A DNA stretch of 6,083 bases from Candidatus Thalassarchaeaceae archaeon (GCA_030747885.1 JASLJW010000108.1:1-6083), one strand, 5' to 3'. Shown: positions 1-6,083, counted from the first letter of the stretch. A program made the numbers and translations. The notes: generated from the letters alone by a model not told the origin.

Positions 1-96
1 GTTGATCCTGAAATGGTTACAACAGCAGTTGATCCCTCTCTCACCACTTCCACAGTCATGATTACCCGTGGAGGTACTCCTTCTTCAATTGCATGA
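1..96 (+). CDS. C-terminal tail of an unknown protein (5' end outside window)
   Basis: The first forward frame is open from the left edge to a TGA at 94-96. It encodes about 31 residues ending in RGGTPSSIA. The other two forward frames close earlier. The TGA overlaps an ATG at 93-95 (ATGA), an arrangement typical of coupled genes, although the downstream gene more likely starts at 126 or 129. The fragment is too short to assign a family. The opposite strand is also partly open here, so the coding call rests on frame, the overlap and ordinary codon choice only. Confidence 0.4.
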   Translation, partial: VDPEMVTTAVDPSLTTSTVMITRGGTPSSIA

Positions 97-125
97 AAGT
101 CATAAGATGCGGTTTCTTCGCCAAT

Positions 126-1550
126 ATGATGCGGCGCGAGCAATTGTACATCGGAGGCGAATGGGTAGAACCCAACGGAGAGGGTGAAATTGAAGTTATT
201 AATCCTGCAACTGAAGAAATAATTGGGTCAGTTCCTGTCGGTAATTCGATAGACGTAGAAAATGCTGTCTCTGCAGCTAAATCCGCATTTGAGTCCTGGT
301 CACAGAGTTCGATTGCAGATAGAATGAAAATTCTGAATGACCTTTCTGCAGCTCTCAAGGAGAATACTGAGGAACTTGCACAGACAATAACTGCTGAAGT
401 TGGCACTCCGATAGGATACAGTAGAATGGCAATGGTAGGAACTCCCAGAGTTGTTTCTCGTTCATATGCCAAGATTTTAGAAGGATTTGAGTGGGAACAT
501 GAAGTTCGTAACACCTTAATTGTGAAGGAACCAGTAGGTGTATGTGCATTTATCACACCTTGGAATTTCCCACTCCACCAAATTATTGGTAAGATTGCAC
601 CTGCTATCGCTGCAGGTTGTACAATGATTCTCAAACCCTCTAAAGAAGCACCATTAAATGCGTTTTTACTTGCAGAAATACTGCATGAAATAGGGTTGCC
701 TGCTGGTGTTTTCAATCTAATCAGTGGCCATGGAAGTGAGGTAGGAGAAGTCCTCTCTGGACACCCAGATGTAGACATGGTCTCGTTTACTGGTTCTACT
801 TCTGCCGGAGTTCGAGTATCTCAGGCTGCAGCCCCTACGGTCAAGAGAGTGACATTGGAATTAGGTGGGAAAAGTGCTAATGTCATTTTAGATGATGCAG
901 ATGTTATTCGTGCGGCAAAATCAGCTATTGGCGCGTGTTTTCAGAATTCAGGTCAAACTTGTTCAGCATTAACTCGACTCATTATTCCAAACAGTCACAA
1001 AGAGGAAATCATCGAAATTGTATCTGCTCGTGTTAATGGGTATACTTCTGGTAACCCATTGGATGATTCAACTCGTTGTGGTCCAATGGTTTCAGCCAAA
1101 CAACAACAGAGCGTCATCTCATATATTCAATCTGGAATCGAAGAAGGAGCCAAATTAATTGCAGGAGGGGAAGGCATGCCTGATGGATGTAATAGTGGAT
1201 TCTTCGTTCGTCCAACTGCATTCTCTGATGTTACGCCCGACATGAAAATTTGGCAAGAGGAAATATTTGGTCCAGTATTAACCATCACTACTTATGATAC
1301 TGAAGAAGAAGCTCTTGTTTTGGCTAATGATTCGATCTATGGGCTATCAGGTGGAGTTTGGGGTTCCAATGAAAGAGCACTTGCATTTGCTAAAAAAATG
1401 AGGACAGGTCAAGTTAGTATAAATGGTGGCCCATTCAACATCAGCGCCCCATTTGGAGGGTACAAGCAATCTGGAAATGGCAGAGAACTTGGAATGGAAG
1501 GACTTGAAGAATTTCTTGAAATTAAGGCAATTCAACGACCGATTGAATGA
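126..1550 (+). CDS. NAD(P)-dependent aldehyde dehydrogenase
   Basis: This enzyme oxidises an aldehyde to the acid in the cytoplasm with NAD(P)+. The protein is 474 residues, normal for the ALDH superfamily. Numbered from the ATG at 126, visible motifs are TPWNFP (Asn147), the cofactor-binding Lys170 in LKPSKEAP, the Rossmann motif FTGSTSAG, the general base Glu245 in LELGG, the catalytic thiol Cys279 in NSGQTC, and Glu379 in EEIFGP. All key residues are intact. The C-terminus has the usual PFGGYKQSGNGRE signature. Three in-frame ATGs exist, at 93, 126 and 129. I prefer 126/129 because family members usually begin just before the (Y/F)IxGEWV strand, and the extra MKVIRCGFFAN looks foreign to it. 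The 93 start would overlap the upstream TGA, so it is not excluded. No Shine-Dalgarno sequence is well placed for any of them. The GQTCSALTRL and MRREQLYIGG features recall the CddD-like ALDH group (from memory). The substrate is unknown. A cysteine-rich protein gene follows after 30 bases. Confidence 0.95.
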   Translation: MMRREQLYIGGEWVEPNGEGEIEVINPATEEIIGSVPVGNSIDVENAVSAAKSAFESWSQSSIADRMKILNDLSAALKENTEELAQTITAEVGTPIGYSRMAMVGTPRVVSRSYAKILEGFEWEHEVRNTLIVKEPVGVCAFITPWNFPLHQIIGKIAPAIAAGCTMILKPSKEAPLNAFLLAEILHEIGLPAGVFNLISGHGSEVGEVLSGHPDVDMVSFTGSTSAGVRVSQAAAPTVKRVTLELGGKSANVILDDADVIRAAKSAIGACFQNSGQTCSALTRLIIPNSHKEEIIEIVSARVNGYTSGNPLDDSTRCGPMVSAKQQQSVISYIQSGIEEGAKLIAGGEGMPDGCNSGFFVRPTAFSDVTPDMKIWQEEIFGPVLTITTYDTEEEALVLANDSIYGLSGGVWGSNERALAFAKKMRTGQVSINGGPFNISAPFGGYKQSGNGRELGMEGLEEFLEIKAIQRPIE

Positions 1551-1571
1551 AAATAAGAAATTAGGATTATT

Positions 1572-1577
1572 GGTGAT
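1572..1577 (+). promoter_or_regulatory. Ribosome-binding site GGTGAT for the cysteine-rich protein
   Basis: GGTGAT lies three bases before the ATG at 1581. It is part of AGGAGGTGAT, the full complement of the 16S rRNA 3' end, and GGTGA is the form often seen in archaea. It is the only convincing site of this kind before any gene in the window and supports translation re-initiation after the aldehyde dehydrogenase stop at 1550. Confidence 0.45.
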
Positions 1578-1580
1578 TAG

Positions 1581-1991
1581 ATGTTTTGTGAACATGGAAA
1601 CCTCATTGGTTCATGCAGAGCCTGTACTCCAGAACGTTTCAAGAGTCAAGAGAGTCAAATTTTGGAAGATGAAGACTGCCCTGTTTGGAAGTTGTTCTAT
1701 AATAATGGAGAATATACTGGCCCTCCTGATCGTTGCCAAAATTCCGGTGTTAAGGTGGCCGATACTTCTCCCCGTCATTTGATTCTTGAGTGCACCTCTT
1801 GTGGATGGGATTGGAGGAGATGGAAGGTTTCTGGATTGGATGAAGAACCCACCATGCCTAAATTAGTAGAGTGTACGAAATGCAATGAGACTAGTATTGA
1901 GAAGAAGTCTAGATCTAATGACGAAATCTGCCTCGATTGTGGCAGGAAGTACCACAGAGAGAAAAAGGCCGGATTTTATTCGAGAAAATAA
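1581..1991 (+). CDS. Small cysteine-rich, probable multi-zinc-ribbon protein
   Basis: I do not recognise a named family. The 136-residue protein has 11 cysteines (3, 12, 15, 33, 52, 71, 74, 98, 101, 117, 120). They fall into an N-terminal CxHx6CxxC group (C3, H5, C12, C15), a central group ending in CTSCGWDWRRW (C71, C74, with C33, C52 or H66 as candidate partners), and a C-terminal CxxC-x15-CxxC zinc ribbon (C98/C101/C117/C120). This spacing suggests two or three structural zinc sites. The C-terminal part is basic (GRKYHREKK...FYSRK), compatible with binding RNA, DNA or ribosomes, but that is inference. There is no signal peptide or membrane segment, so it should be cytoplasmic. It sits between the aldehyde dehydrogenase (30 bases away) and a hydrolase (26 bases away), with a good GGTGAT site before the ATG, so it is probably co-transcribed with them. 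Regularly spaced CxxC pairs argue strongly for a real gene. Confidence 0.8.
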   Translation: MFCEHGNLIGSCRACTPERFKSQESQILEDEDCPVWKLFYNNGEYTGPPDRCQNSGVKVADTSPRHLILECTSCGWDWRRWKVSGLDEEPTMPKLVECTKCNETSIEKKSRSNDEICLDCGRKYHREKKAGFYSRK

Positions 1992-2017
1992 GTTTGAAAG
2001 AAGCCGAGTTGAAAAAT

Positions 2018-2962
2018 ATGAAGAAACCTCAAGTTCTATCTCAGGACGAATTTGGCCAAATTCATTACCCGTCAGCAAGTCCATTTGAAATTCACCATAT
2101 TCTTTGTAAATTAGCTGAGGCCCCAGAACATCCCGTATTTGGTTCTCTTCTAGTCCCCGAGAATCCTAGTGAAGATCCGATGCCCTGTGTTATTGCAGTA
2201 CATGGTAGTTTGAATTGGGGAGGACACCATCATGAACACATTACAAATTGGTTAGAATCTGGTTTCTGTGTGTTTCGAGTACATTCGTTTGATTCAAGGA
2301 AGGTTTACTCAGTAGTCGAGGACCAAATGCAAGTGACATACGCAATGATGCTTGCTGACTGCTATCAAGCTCTTCGGATGCTTTCTACTCACCCTTCCAT
2401 CGATTCTAGTAGGATTGCTTTAGCAGGATGGAGCCTAGGAGGCACTGTTGCATTATACGGTGCTTGGAATCCAATTGCTGAGCAATTGGCTCCAGATGGT
2501 GAACGATTTGCAGCCTTCTTGTCCTTCTACCCTGCTGCCCATCTTAGACCTGAAGTTCAACGATGGTCGAATAATCCAATTCTAGTCCTTCATGGAAGTG
2601 AAGATGACTGGGTTCCGGTCAAACTAGTAAAGGATCTAATTGAGGAAATTACTCCTCATGGAGTAAACATTAATCTTCACGTTTACGAAGGAGCACACCA
2701 TTCTTTTGATTCAGTCGAACCTTTCGGTTTCTTACCTCATGCGATTAGTTTAGATGATCATAGAACAGTTACGATTGGAAAAGATGGTGAAATGTGGGGT
2801 GAAATACAACCAGGAGTCTCGATGCCATTGAATGAACCTGCAGATCGTATTGCAGTTTTCCAAGCAATAGGTAATCTGGGTGTAAACAAGGGCGTTGACT
2901 GGGCTGCAAGGAAACATTCGTTTGAGTTTGCAACAAATTTCCTTCAAGAATCACTCAGTTAA
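2018..2962 (+). CDS. Dienelactone hydrolase-family serine alpha/beta hydrolase
   Basis: This is a cytoplasmic alpha/beta hydrolase of 314 residues, probably cleaving an ester, lactone or similar bond. The core shows the oxyanion-hole strand CVIAVHGS (residues 57-64), the nucleophile elbow GWSLGG with Ser139, the acid Asp196 in LHGSEDDWVP, and His228 in GAHHSF, giving a full Ser-Asp-His triad in the usual order. Classical dienelactone hydrolase uses Cys as nucleophile, so the Ser here argues against true chloro-dienelactone hydrolysis. The C-terminal 80 or so residues after the histidine extend beyond the minimal fold. A histidine cluster (GGHHHEH, 68-74) follows the oxyanion strand. The frame stays open upstream to an ATG at 1937, but that would overlap the preceding gene by 55 bases, so I chose the ATG at 2018, 26 bases after that gene's stop. 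No Shine-Dalgarno sequence is seen. The substrate is unknown. Confidence 0.88.
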   Translation: MKKPQVLSQDEFGQIHYPSASPFEIHHILCKLAEAPEHPVFGSLLVPENPSEDPMPCVIAVHGSLNWGGHHHEHITNWLESGFCVFRVHSFDSRKVYSVVEDQMQVTYAMMLADCYQALRMLSTHPSIDSSRIALAGWSLGGTVALYGAWNPIAEQLAPDGERFAAFLSFYPAAHLRPEVQRWSNNPILVLHGSEDDWVPVKLVKDLIEEITPHGVNINLHVYEGAHHSFDSVEPFGFLPHAISLDDHRTVTIGKDGEMWGEIQPGVSMPLNEPADRIAVFQAIGNLGVNKGVDWAARKHSFEFATNFLQESLS

Positions 2963-2970
2963 TTCATCAA

Positions 2971-3004
2971 AAGAAGATAAACAGAATCATTGCTATCTTT
3001 CTTT
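2971..3004 (+). promoter_or_regulatory. Possible promoter and T-rich stop region before fpg
   Basis: The 52-base gap between the hydrolase stop and the fpg start holds a purine-rich stretch with AAGAAGATAAACAG (2971-2984), about 35 bases before the fpg ATG. A T-rich run, TCTTTCTTTT (2995-3004), follows. The first could be an archaeal BRE/TATA-like element. The second could serve as a weak oligo-T terminator for the upstream transcript. No hairpin is visible. This is a guess from position and composition. Confidence 0.2.
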
Positions 3005-3014
3005 TCCAACTGTT

Positions 3015-3914
3015 ATGCCCGAGCTCCCGGAGGTGGAAACAGTTCGTCGTGGACTTTCCCCTCATTTGGAAGGAAAAAGCATCGTAAATGTGGATATTAG
3101 AAGGCCTGATTTGCGATTTCCCTTTGCAAAAGACCTCGATAAAAGGCTAACTGGATTAAAAATTCGAACCATTGATCGAAGAGGGAAGTATCTCTTGATT
3201 CGATTAGATGATGATTCAATCTTGCTAAATTCATTGGGAATGAGTGGTCGTTGGACAATGACTGGGGAAGGGATAGCATTCACTCCAGGGACCTTTGCAC
3301 ATGGTGCCGTAATTGGAACAGGAGATGGCCCCCATGATCATTTTGTTTTGAATATTGAAGGGGGTATACGTGCAACATATACTGATGCCCGTCGATTCGG
3401 ATACATCCACTTCATTGAATCAGACGTCAATGAAGAAGAAGATCGCTTTCTAAGTGTTTTAGGCCCTGAACCTATGTCCCAAGATTTCGATGCAACTGTA
3501 TTGGCTAAGAATTTAAAAAATCGTAGTAGTCCAATCAAAAATACCCTCTTGGATCAAAGTGTAGTGGCAGGTCTTGGAAATATTTACGTTAACGAGGTTC
3601 TCAATAGAACTGGGATTTCTCCTCGTCGAATATCTTCTACTTTGGTTCGGAAAAATGGGTCGCCTACTTCACGATTGGAATTGTTGGTCGAACAAATCCA
3701 AGAGGTCCTTTCAGATGCCATTGAGGCAGGTGGTTCTACTCTCCAAGATTTTCGAGGAGTGTCTGGAGAAGATGATCTTGGTTGGTTCCCTGTAAACTTC
3801 AGAGTGTATGGTCGCGAAGGTCTGTCATGTGTTCGTGATGATTGTTCTGGAATTGTGCAGAGAATTGTTCAAGCGAACCGTTCTACATTCTTTTGCCCAT
3901 CTTGCCAAAGATGA
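3015..3914 (+). CDS. mutM: Formamidopyrimidine-DNA glycosylase (Fpg/MutM)
   Basis: This is a bifunctional base-excision-repair enzyme that removes 8-oxoguanine and formamidopyrimidines and nicks the abasic site by beta/delta-elimination. The start at 3015 is fixed by the mature N-terminus MPELPEVETVRRGL, because Pro2 is the Schiff-base nucleophile and Glu3 the acid. An in-frame start at 2895 would bury it. Other hallmarks are Lys58 in RRGKYLL, the intercalation Met75 in LGMSGRW, DARRFGYI, the H2TH segment LLDQSVVAGLGNIYVNEVL, AIEAGGSTLQDF, and a C-terminal zinc finger CX4C...CPSCQR. At 299 residues it is slightly longer than the common 270-290. The PGTFAHG...PHDHFV insertion, PIKNTLLDQ and the CX4C finger resemble alphaproteobacterial MutM from memory. 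All catalytic residues are present, so it should be active. It has no obvious functional link to its neighbours. Confidence 0.97.
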   Translation: MPELPEVETVRRGLSPHLEGKSIVNVDIRRPDLRFPFAKDLDKRLTGLKIRTIDRRGKYLLIRLDDDSILLNSLGMSGRWTMTGEGIAFTPGTFAHGAVIGTGDGPHDHFVLNIEGGIRATYTDARRFGYIHFIESDVNEEEDRFLSVLGPEPMSQDFDATVLAKNLKNRSSPIKNTLLDQSVVAGLGNIYVNEVLNRTGISPRRISSTLVRKNGSPTSRLELLVEQIQEVLSDAIEAGGSTLQDFRGVSGEDDLGWFPVNFRVYGREGLSCVRDDCSGIVQRIVQANRSTFFCPSCQR

Positions 3915-3920
3915 AAAATC

Positions 3921-3956
3921 TACATATCTTATGTTTGAGAATGTGAATAGTTAAGT
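3921..3956 (+). promoter_or_regulatory. Possible promoter for the aquaporin gene
   Basis: The 64-base gap after fpg is AT-rich. TACATATCTT (3921-3930), preceded by GAAAAATC, looks like a BRE/TATA pair that would start transcription near 3950. TTAAGTTT (3951-3958) is centred about 25 bases before the ATG at 3979, as expected for a leaderless archaeal transcript. No Shine-Dalgarno sequence precedes the ATG, which fits leaderless initiation. The choice between the two elements is open. Confidence 0.25.
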
Positions 3957-3978
3957 TTCTAATTTTCTCGGCCGAATC

Positions 3979-4641
3979 ATGACTACACCAACATCGAATG
4001 CGAAGATGGCTTCTGAGTTCATTGGGACCTTCTTTCTCACTATGACCATATTTATTGCAGCAGTTCTTGGTTCAGGAGGTTCTCTTGCACCATTTGCTAT
4101 TGCAGCAACTCTGATGGTAATGATCTATGCATTAGGACATATTTCTGGAGCTCATTTTAATCCGGCTGTATCTGTTGGATTATTTCTTAGAGGTGCTTGT
4201 TCCAAAGAGGACCTCCCACTATATCTCTTGGCCCAATTAGCAGCAGGTGTAATTGCTGGACTAATTGGAGTAAACCTATTTGCGGGTGATGCAACCATTG
4301 TTTCGTTTGAATTTGCAGAAATCACGAATTCTGTCCTTGTAGCTGAATTTATGTTTACTTTTGCACTGATGTTCGTCATCCTTCATGTTGCAACTGAACA
4401 AGATGGCAATACATTCTATGGGGCTGCAATTGCATTCACAGTATTGGCAGGCGCTATTACTGTTGGCGGAATTTCTGGAGGTTCTTTCAATCCAGCTGTA
4501 ACTTCGATGTTGATGGTAACAGGAAAATTGTCAGTCGCAGATTGCTGGTTGCATCTTGCCCCTCAATTGATAGGTGCAATTGCTGCAGTTTATGCATTCA
4601 AATTCACAATGGATTCAGAATCTTCTTCCGATGAAGAATAA
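3979..4641 (+). CDS. Aquaporin / MIP-family channel with atypical selectivity filter
   Basis: This is a six-helix membrane channel of 220 residues for water or small neutral solutes. Helices lie at about 12-32, 35-53, 80-101, 118-137, 147-166 and 190-209. The two half-helix NPA motifs are GHISGAHFNPAV (NPA 61-63) and GGISGGSFNPAV (NPA 171-173), showing the internal duplication of the family. The residue three after the second Asn is Val174 instead of the usual Arg. Ungapped alignment to human AQP1 from memory places Ile41 and Ala159 at the other main filter positions, making a filter without Arg or His. Plant TIP1 channels also have Val at this site and pass ammonia, urea or hydrogen peroxide, so the solute here may not be only water. 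The C-terminus is acidic (MDSESSSDEE). The ATG at 3979 is the first suitable start. The gene ends 5 bases from the stop of the oppositely oriented mutase gene. Confidence 0.93.
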   Translation: MTTPTSNAKMASEFIGTFFLTMTIFIAAVLGSGGSLAPFAIAATLMVMIYALGHISGAHFNPAVSVGLFLRGACSKEDLPLYLLAQLAAGVIAGLIGVNLFAGDATIVSFEFAEITNSVLVAEFMFTFALMFVILHVATEQDGNTFYGAAIAFTVLAGAITVGGISGGSFNPAVTSMLMVTGKLSVADCWLHLAPQLIGAIAAVYAFKFTMDSESSSDEE

Positions 4642-4646
4642 ACTTC

Positions 4647-6083
4647 TCACATATTTCGTCGGAATTTGCCGCCGGTTTCGAATAGAGCTTGAGTGACTTG
4701 TCCAACAGTACAGTGTTCAACAATTTCCATCATTACTGAGAACAGATTTTCTCCGTTTCTTGCAGCTTCTTTCAATTTCTTCAGTCCTGCTTCAGCTTCT
4801 TCAGAATGTTCTACTTGGAAGGCACGATTTCGTTCGATAACCATTCTCTTTTCAGTTTCATCAGAGCGAGTTACATCCATATCAAATGCGTCAGCATTGT
4901 CTGCTGATAGTGCTTCAGCATCGGGATCTGTGAATGTATTTACTCCAATTATTGGAAGTGATCCATCGTGCTTTTTATGTTCATATAGCATTGATTCATC
5001 TTGGATTCTATTTCTTTGGTAATTTACTTCCAATGAACCTAGGACTCCGCCTCTACGATGCATTTCTTCGAAAACTCGGAGAATTTCTTCCTCCACATGG
5101 TCAGTAAGCCATTCTGCAATGAAAGAACCTTGTAGTGGATTTTCATTTTGAAGCCAACCATATTCTCTACTCAAAATCAGTTGAATTGCCACTGCATCCC
5201 GAACAGTTTCTTCAGTAGGCGTTCCAAATGCTTCATCGCGGCTATTTGTATGTAGGGAATTTGCATTATCAGCTAGAGCATAGAGTGCCTGCATTGTTGT
5301 ACGATAGTCATTCCAAGTGTATTCTTGTGCATGGAGGGAACGCCCTGAGGATTGAATATGATACTTCAATTTCTGTCCTCTCTCCTCTACTTCATACATT
5401 TCCTTCATGCTGATGGCCCAAATTCGTCGGCAAACGCGCCCTATTACACTGTATTCTGGGTCCATTCCGTTAGAGAAGAACCATGAAAAGTTGCGAAGGA
5501 ATTTGTTTGGGTCGAGCCCTCTTGCTTTGAATAATTCAACATAAGTCAATCCATTAGACAATGTCAATGCTGCTTGAGTAATTGGATTGGCTCCGGCTTC
5601 AGCAATGTGGTAGCCAGAAATTGAAACGAAGTAGTGGTTTCGAACTTCATTATCAACATAAAATTCCGCAACATCTCCCATTAATTTGAGAGCAGTATCT
5701 AGGTTGAGGACAAGTGTGTTTTGGCCCATTGATTCTTTCAGTTGATCGGCTTGAACAGTACCGCGTACAGTTGAAAGGGTACGCGCTCTAATATCTGCTA
5801 TTTCACTAGAATCAGGTTCTCGATTATTTTCTATTTTGAACTTCTGAATTTGTTGTCTAATTGCGACTGTAAAGAATGCTGCAAGATGCCACCAATAATT
5901 TCCATTGATAGTCAAAGAGACACTCGTATTTGAATCGCAAAGATCGAACCCTTCGAAAAGCCGTTCCATTTCATCTACAGTGCTAATGCTAACTCCGGAT
6001 TCACAGACCTTCCCGAAAATATCCAATCGTTCGTTGGGGTCTCGGCCATAGAGTGATGGGGAATCAAATGCAGTGGAGAGTCT
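4647..6083 (-). CDS. icmF: Adenosylcobalamin-dependent acyl-CoA mutase, IcmF-like mutase domain (5' end outside window)
   Basis: The frame is open to the right edge, giving the last 478 residues. It begins RLSTAFDSPSLYGRDPNER, a conserved mutase segment, so the TTG at 6024-6026 is not a start. It covers most of the TIM-barrel mutase domain. Seen motifs include SGVSISTVDEMERLFEGFDL, GTVQADQLKE, the active-site histidine in SGYHIAEAGANPI, FFSNGMDPEYSVIGR, SSGRSLHAQE, NSLHTNSRDEA, HDGSLPIIGVNTF and the ending GGKFRRNM. The absence of a C-terminal B12-binding domain and the RRNM end match IcmF, where the B12 and G-protein domains precede the mutase. The Gln in MGQNT (codon 5721-5723) replaces the Arg that binds the methylmalonyl carboxylate, favouring isobutyryl/butyryl-CoA or a related substrate. 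A stand-alone mutase subunit remains possible because the N-terminal part is not in view. Such enzymes act in the cytoplasm in branched-chain or short-chain acyl-CoA metabolism. The segment TINGNYWWHLAAFF differs from the usual TINGPAP. Confidence 0.93.
   Translation of the reverse strand, partial: RLSTAFDSPSLYGRDPNERLDIFGKVCESGVSISTVDEMERLFEGFDLCDSNTSVSLTINGNYWWHLAAFFTVAIRQQIQKFKIENNREPDSSEIADIRARTLSTVRGTVQADQLKESMGQNTLVLNLDTALKLMGDVAEFYVDNEVRNHYFVSISGYHIAEAGANPITQAALTLSNGLTYVELFKARGLDPNKFLRNFSWFFSNGMDPEYSVIGRVCRRIWAISMKEMYEVEERGQKLKYHIQSSGRSLHAQEYTWNDYRTTMQALYALADNANSLHTNSRDEAFGTPTEETVRDAVAIQLILSREYGWLQNENPLQGSFIAEWLTDHVEEEILRVFEEMHRRGGVLGSLEVNYQRNRIQDESMLYEHKKHDGSLPIIGVNTFTDPDAEALSADNADAFDMDVTRSDETEKRMVIERNRAFQVEHSEEAEAGLKKLKEAARNGENLFSVMMEIVEHCTVGQVTQALFETGGKFRRNM

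Noticed and set aside
70..75. GGAGGT as ribosome-binding site for the aldehyde dehydrogenase
   Set aside because: It lies 17 bases from the ATG at 93 and about 50 from the one at 126, too far for normal use, and it falls within the upstream frame.
62..778. 238-residue open frame on the - strand opposite the aldehyde dehydrogenase
   Set aside because: It lies wholly opposite a clear aldehyde dehydrogenase, has no recognisable motif, and its composition (Ser, Ile and Pro rich) is typical of an antisense shadow.
1640..1658. Short direct repeat AGAGTCAA / AGAGTCAA
   Set aside because: It is two copies only, within coding sequence for KSQESQ, and has no further copies or symmetry.
2895..3014. 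Upstream in-frame start for the Fpg protein
   Set aside because: Fpg needs Pro2 at the mature N-terminus; a longer start would bury it and overlap the hydrolase gene.
3819..3914. CX4C spacing in the Fpg zinc finger as a novel variant
   Set aside because: As far as I recall, many alphaproteobacterial MutM proteins have the same spacing, so it is informative about origin but not new.
4693..5022. 109-residue open frame on the + strand within the mutase gene
   Set aside because: It is antisense to conserved mutase sequence and is rich in Ser and Phe from complementing Glu and Lys codons, so it is a shadow.
6024..6026. TTG as start codon of the mutase
   Set aside because: Conserved mutase sequence (RLSTAFDSPSLYGRDPNER) continues in frame upstream to the window edge.

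Overview
The window carries five complete protein genes on the + strand, one gene on the - strand that runs off the right edge, and probably the last codons of an upstream gene at the left edge. Base composition is moderately AT-rich (about 40% GC by eye) and gene packing is tight (gaps of 5 to 64 bases). I see no RNA genes, insertion sequences, CRISPR arrays or long repeats. The organism is uncertain. Most start codons lack a Shine-Dalgarno sequence, gaps are short, and a small cysteine-rich zinc protein is present with a GGTGAT ribosome-binding site. Together with the marine-type metabolic gene mix, this suggests a planktonic archaeon (Marine Group II/III-like) or a marine bacterium with weak ribosome-binding sites. 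This placement is inference, not proof.

Left part (1-2962): the tail of an unknown protein ends at 96. It is followed by an NAD(P)-dependent aldehyde dehydrogenase, a small protein with 11 cysteines that probably binds several zinc ions, and a serine-type dienelactone-hydrolase-family enzyme. Gaps of 30 and 26 bases suggest co-transcription. The aldehyde dehydrogenase and the hydrolase fit catabolism of organic acids, aldehydes or esters, but their substrates cannot be read from sequence.

Middle part (3015-4641): an Fpg/MutM DNA glycosylase with all catalytic residues, then a six-helix aquaporin/MIP channel. The channel keeps both NPA motifs but has valine where most aquaporins carry the selectivity-filter arginine. 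Gaps of 52 and 64 bases leave room for separate promoters.

Right part (4647-6083, - strand): the mutase domain of an adenosylcobalamin-dependent acyl-CoA mutase, closest in motifs to the fused isobutyryl-CoA mutase IcmF. A glutamine stands where methylmalonyl-CoA mutase has its carboxylate-binding arginine. The gene converges on the aquaporin gene with only 5 bases between stop codons.

I do not see a clear new multi-gene system. The items most worth a second look are the aquaporin filter, the cysteine-rich protein, and the unusual TINGNYWW segment in the mutase.
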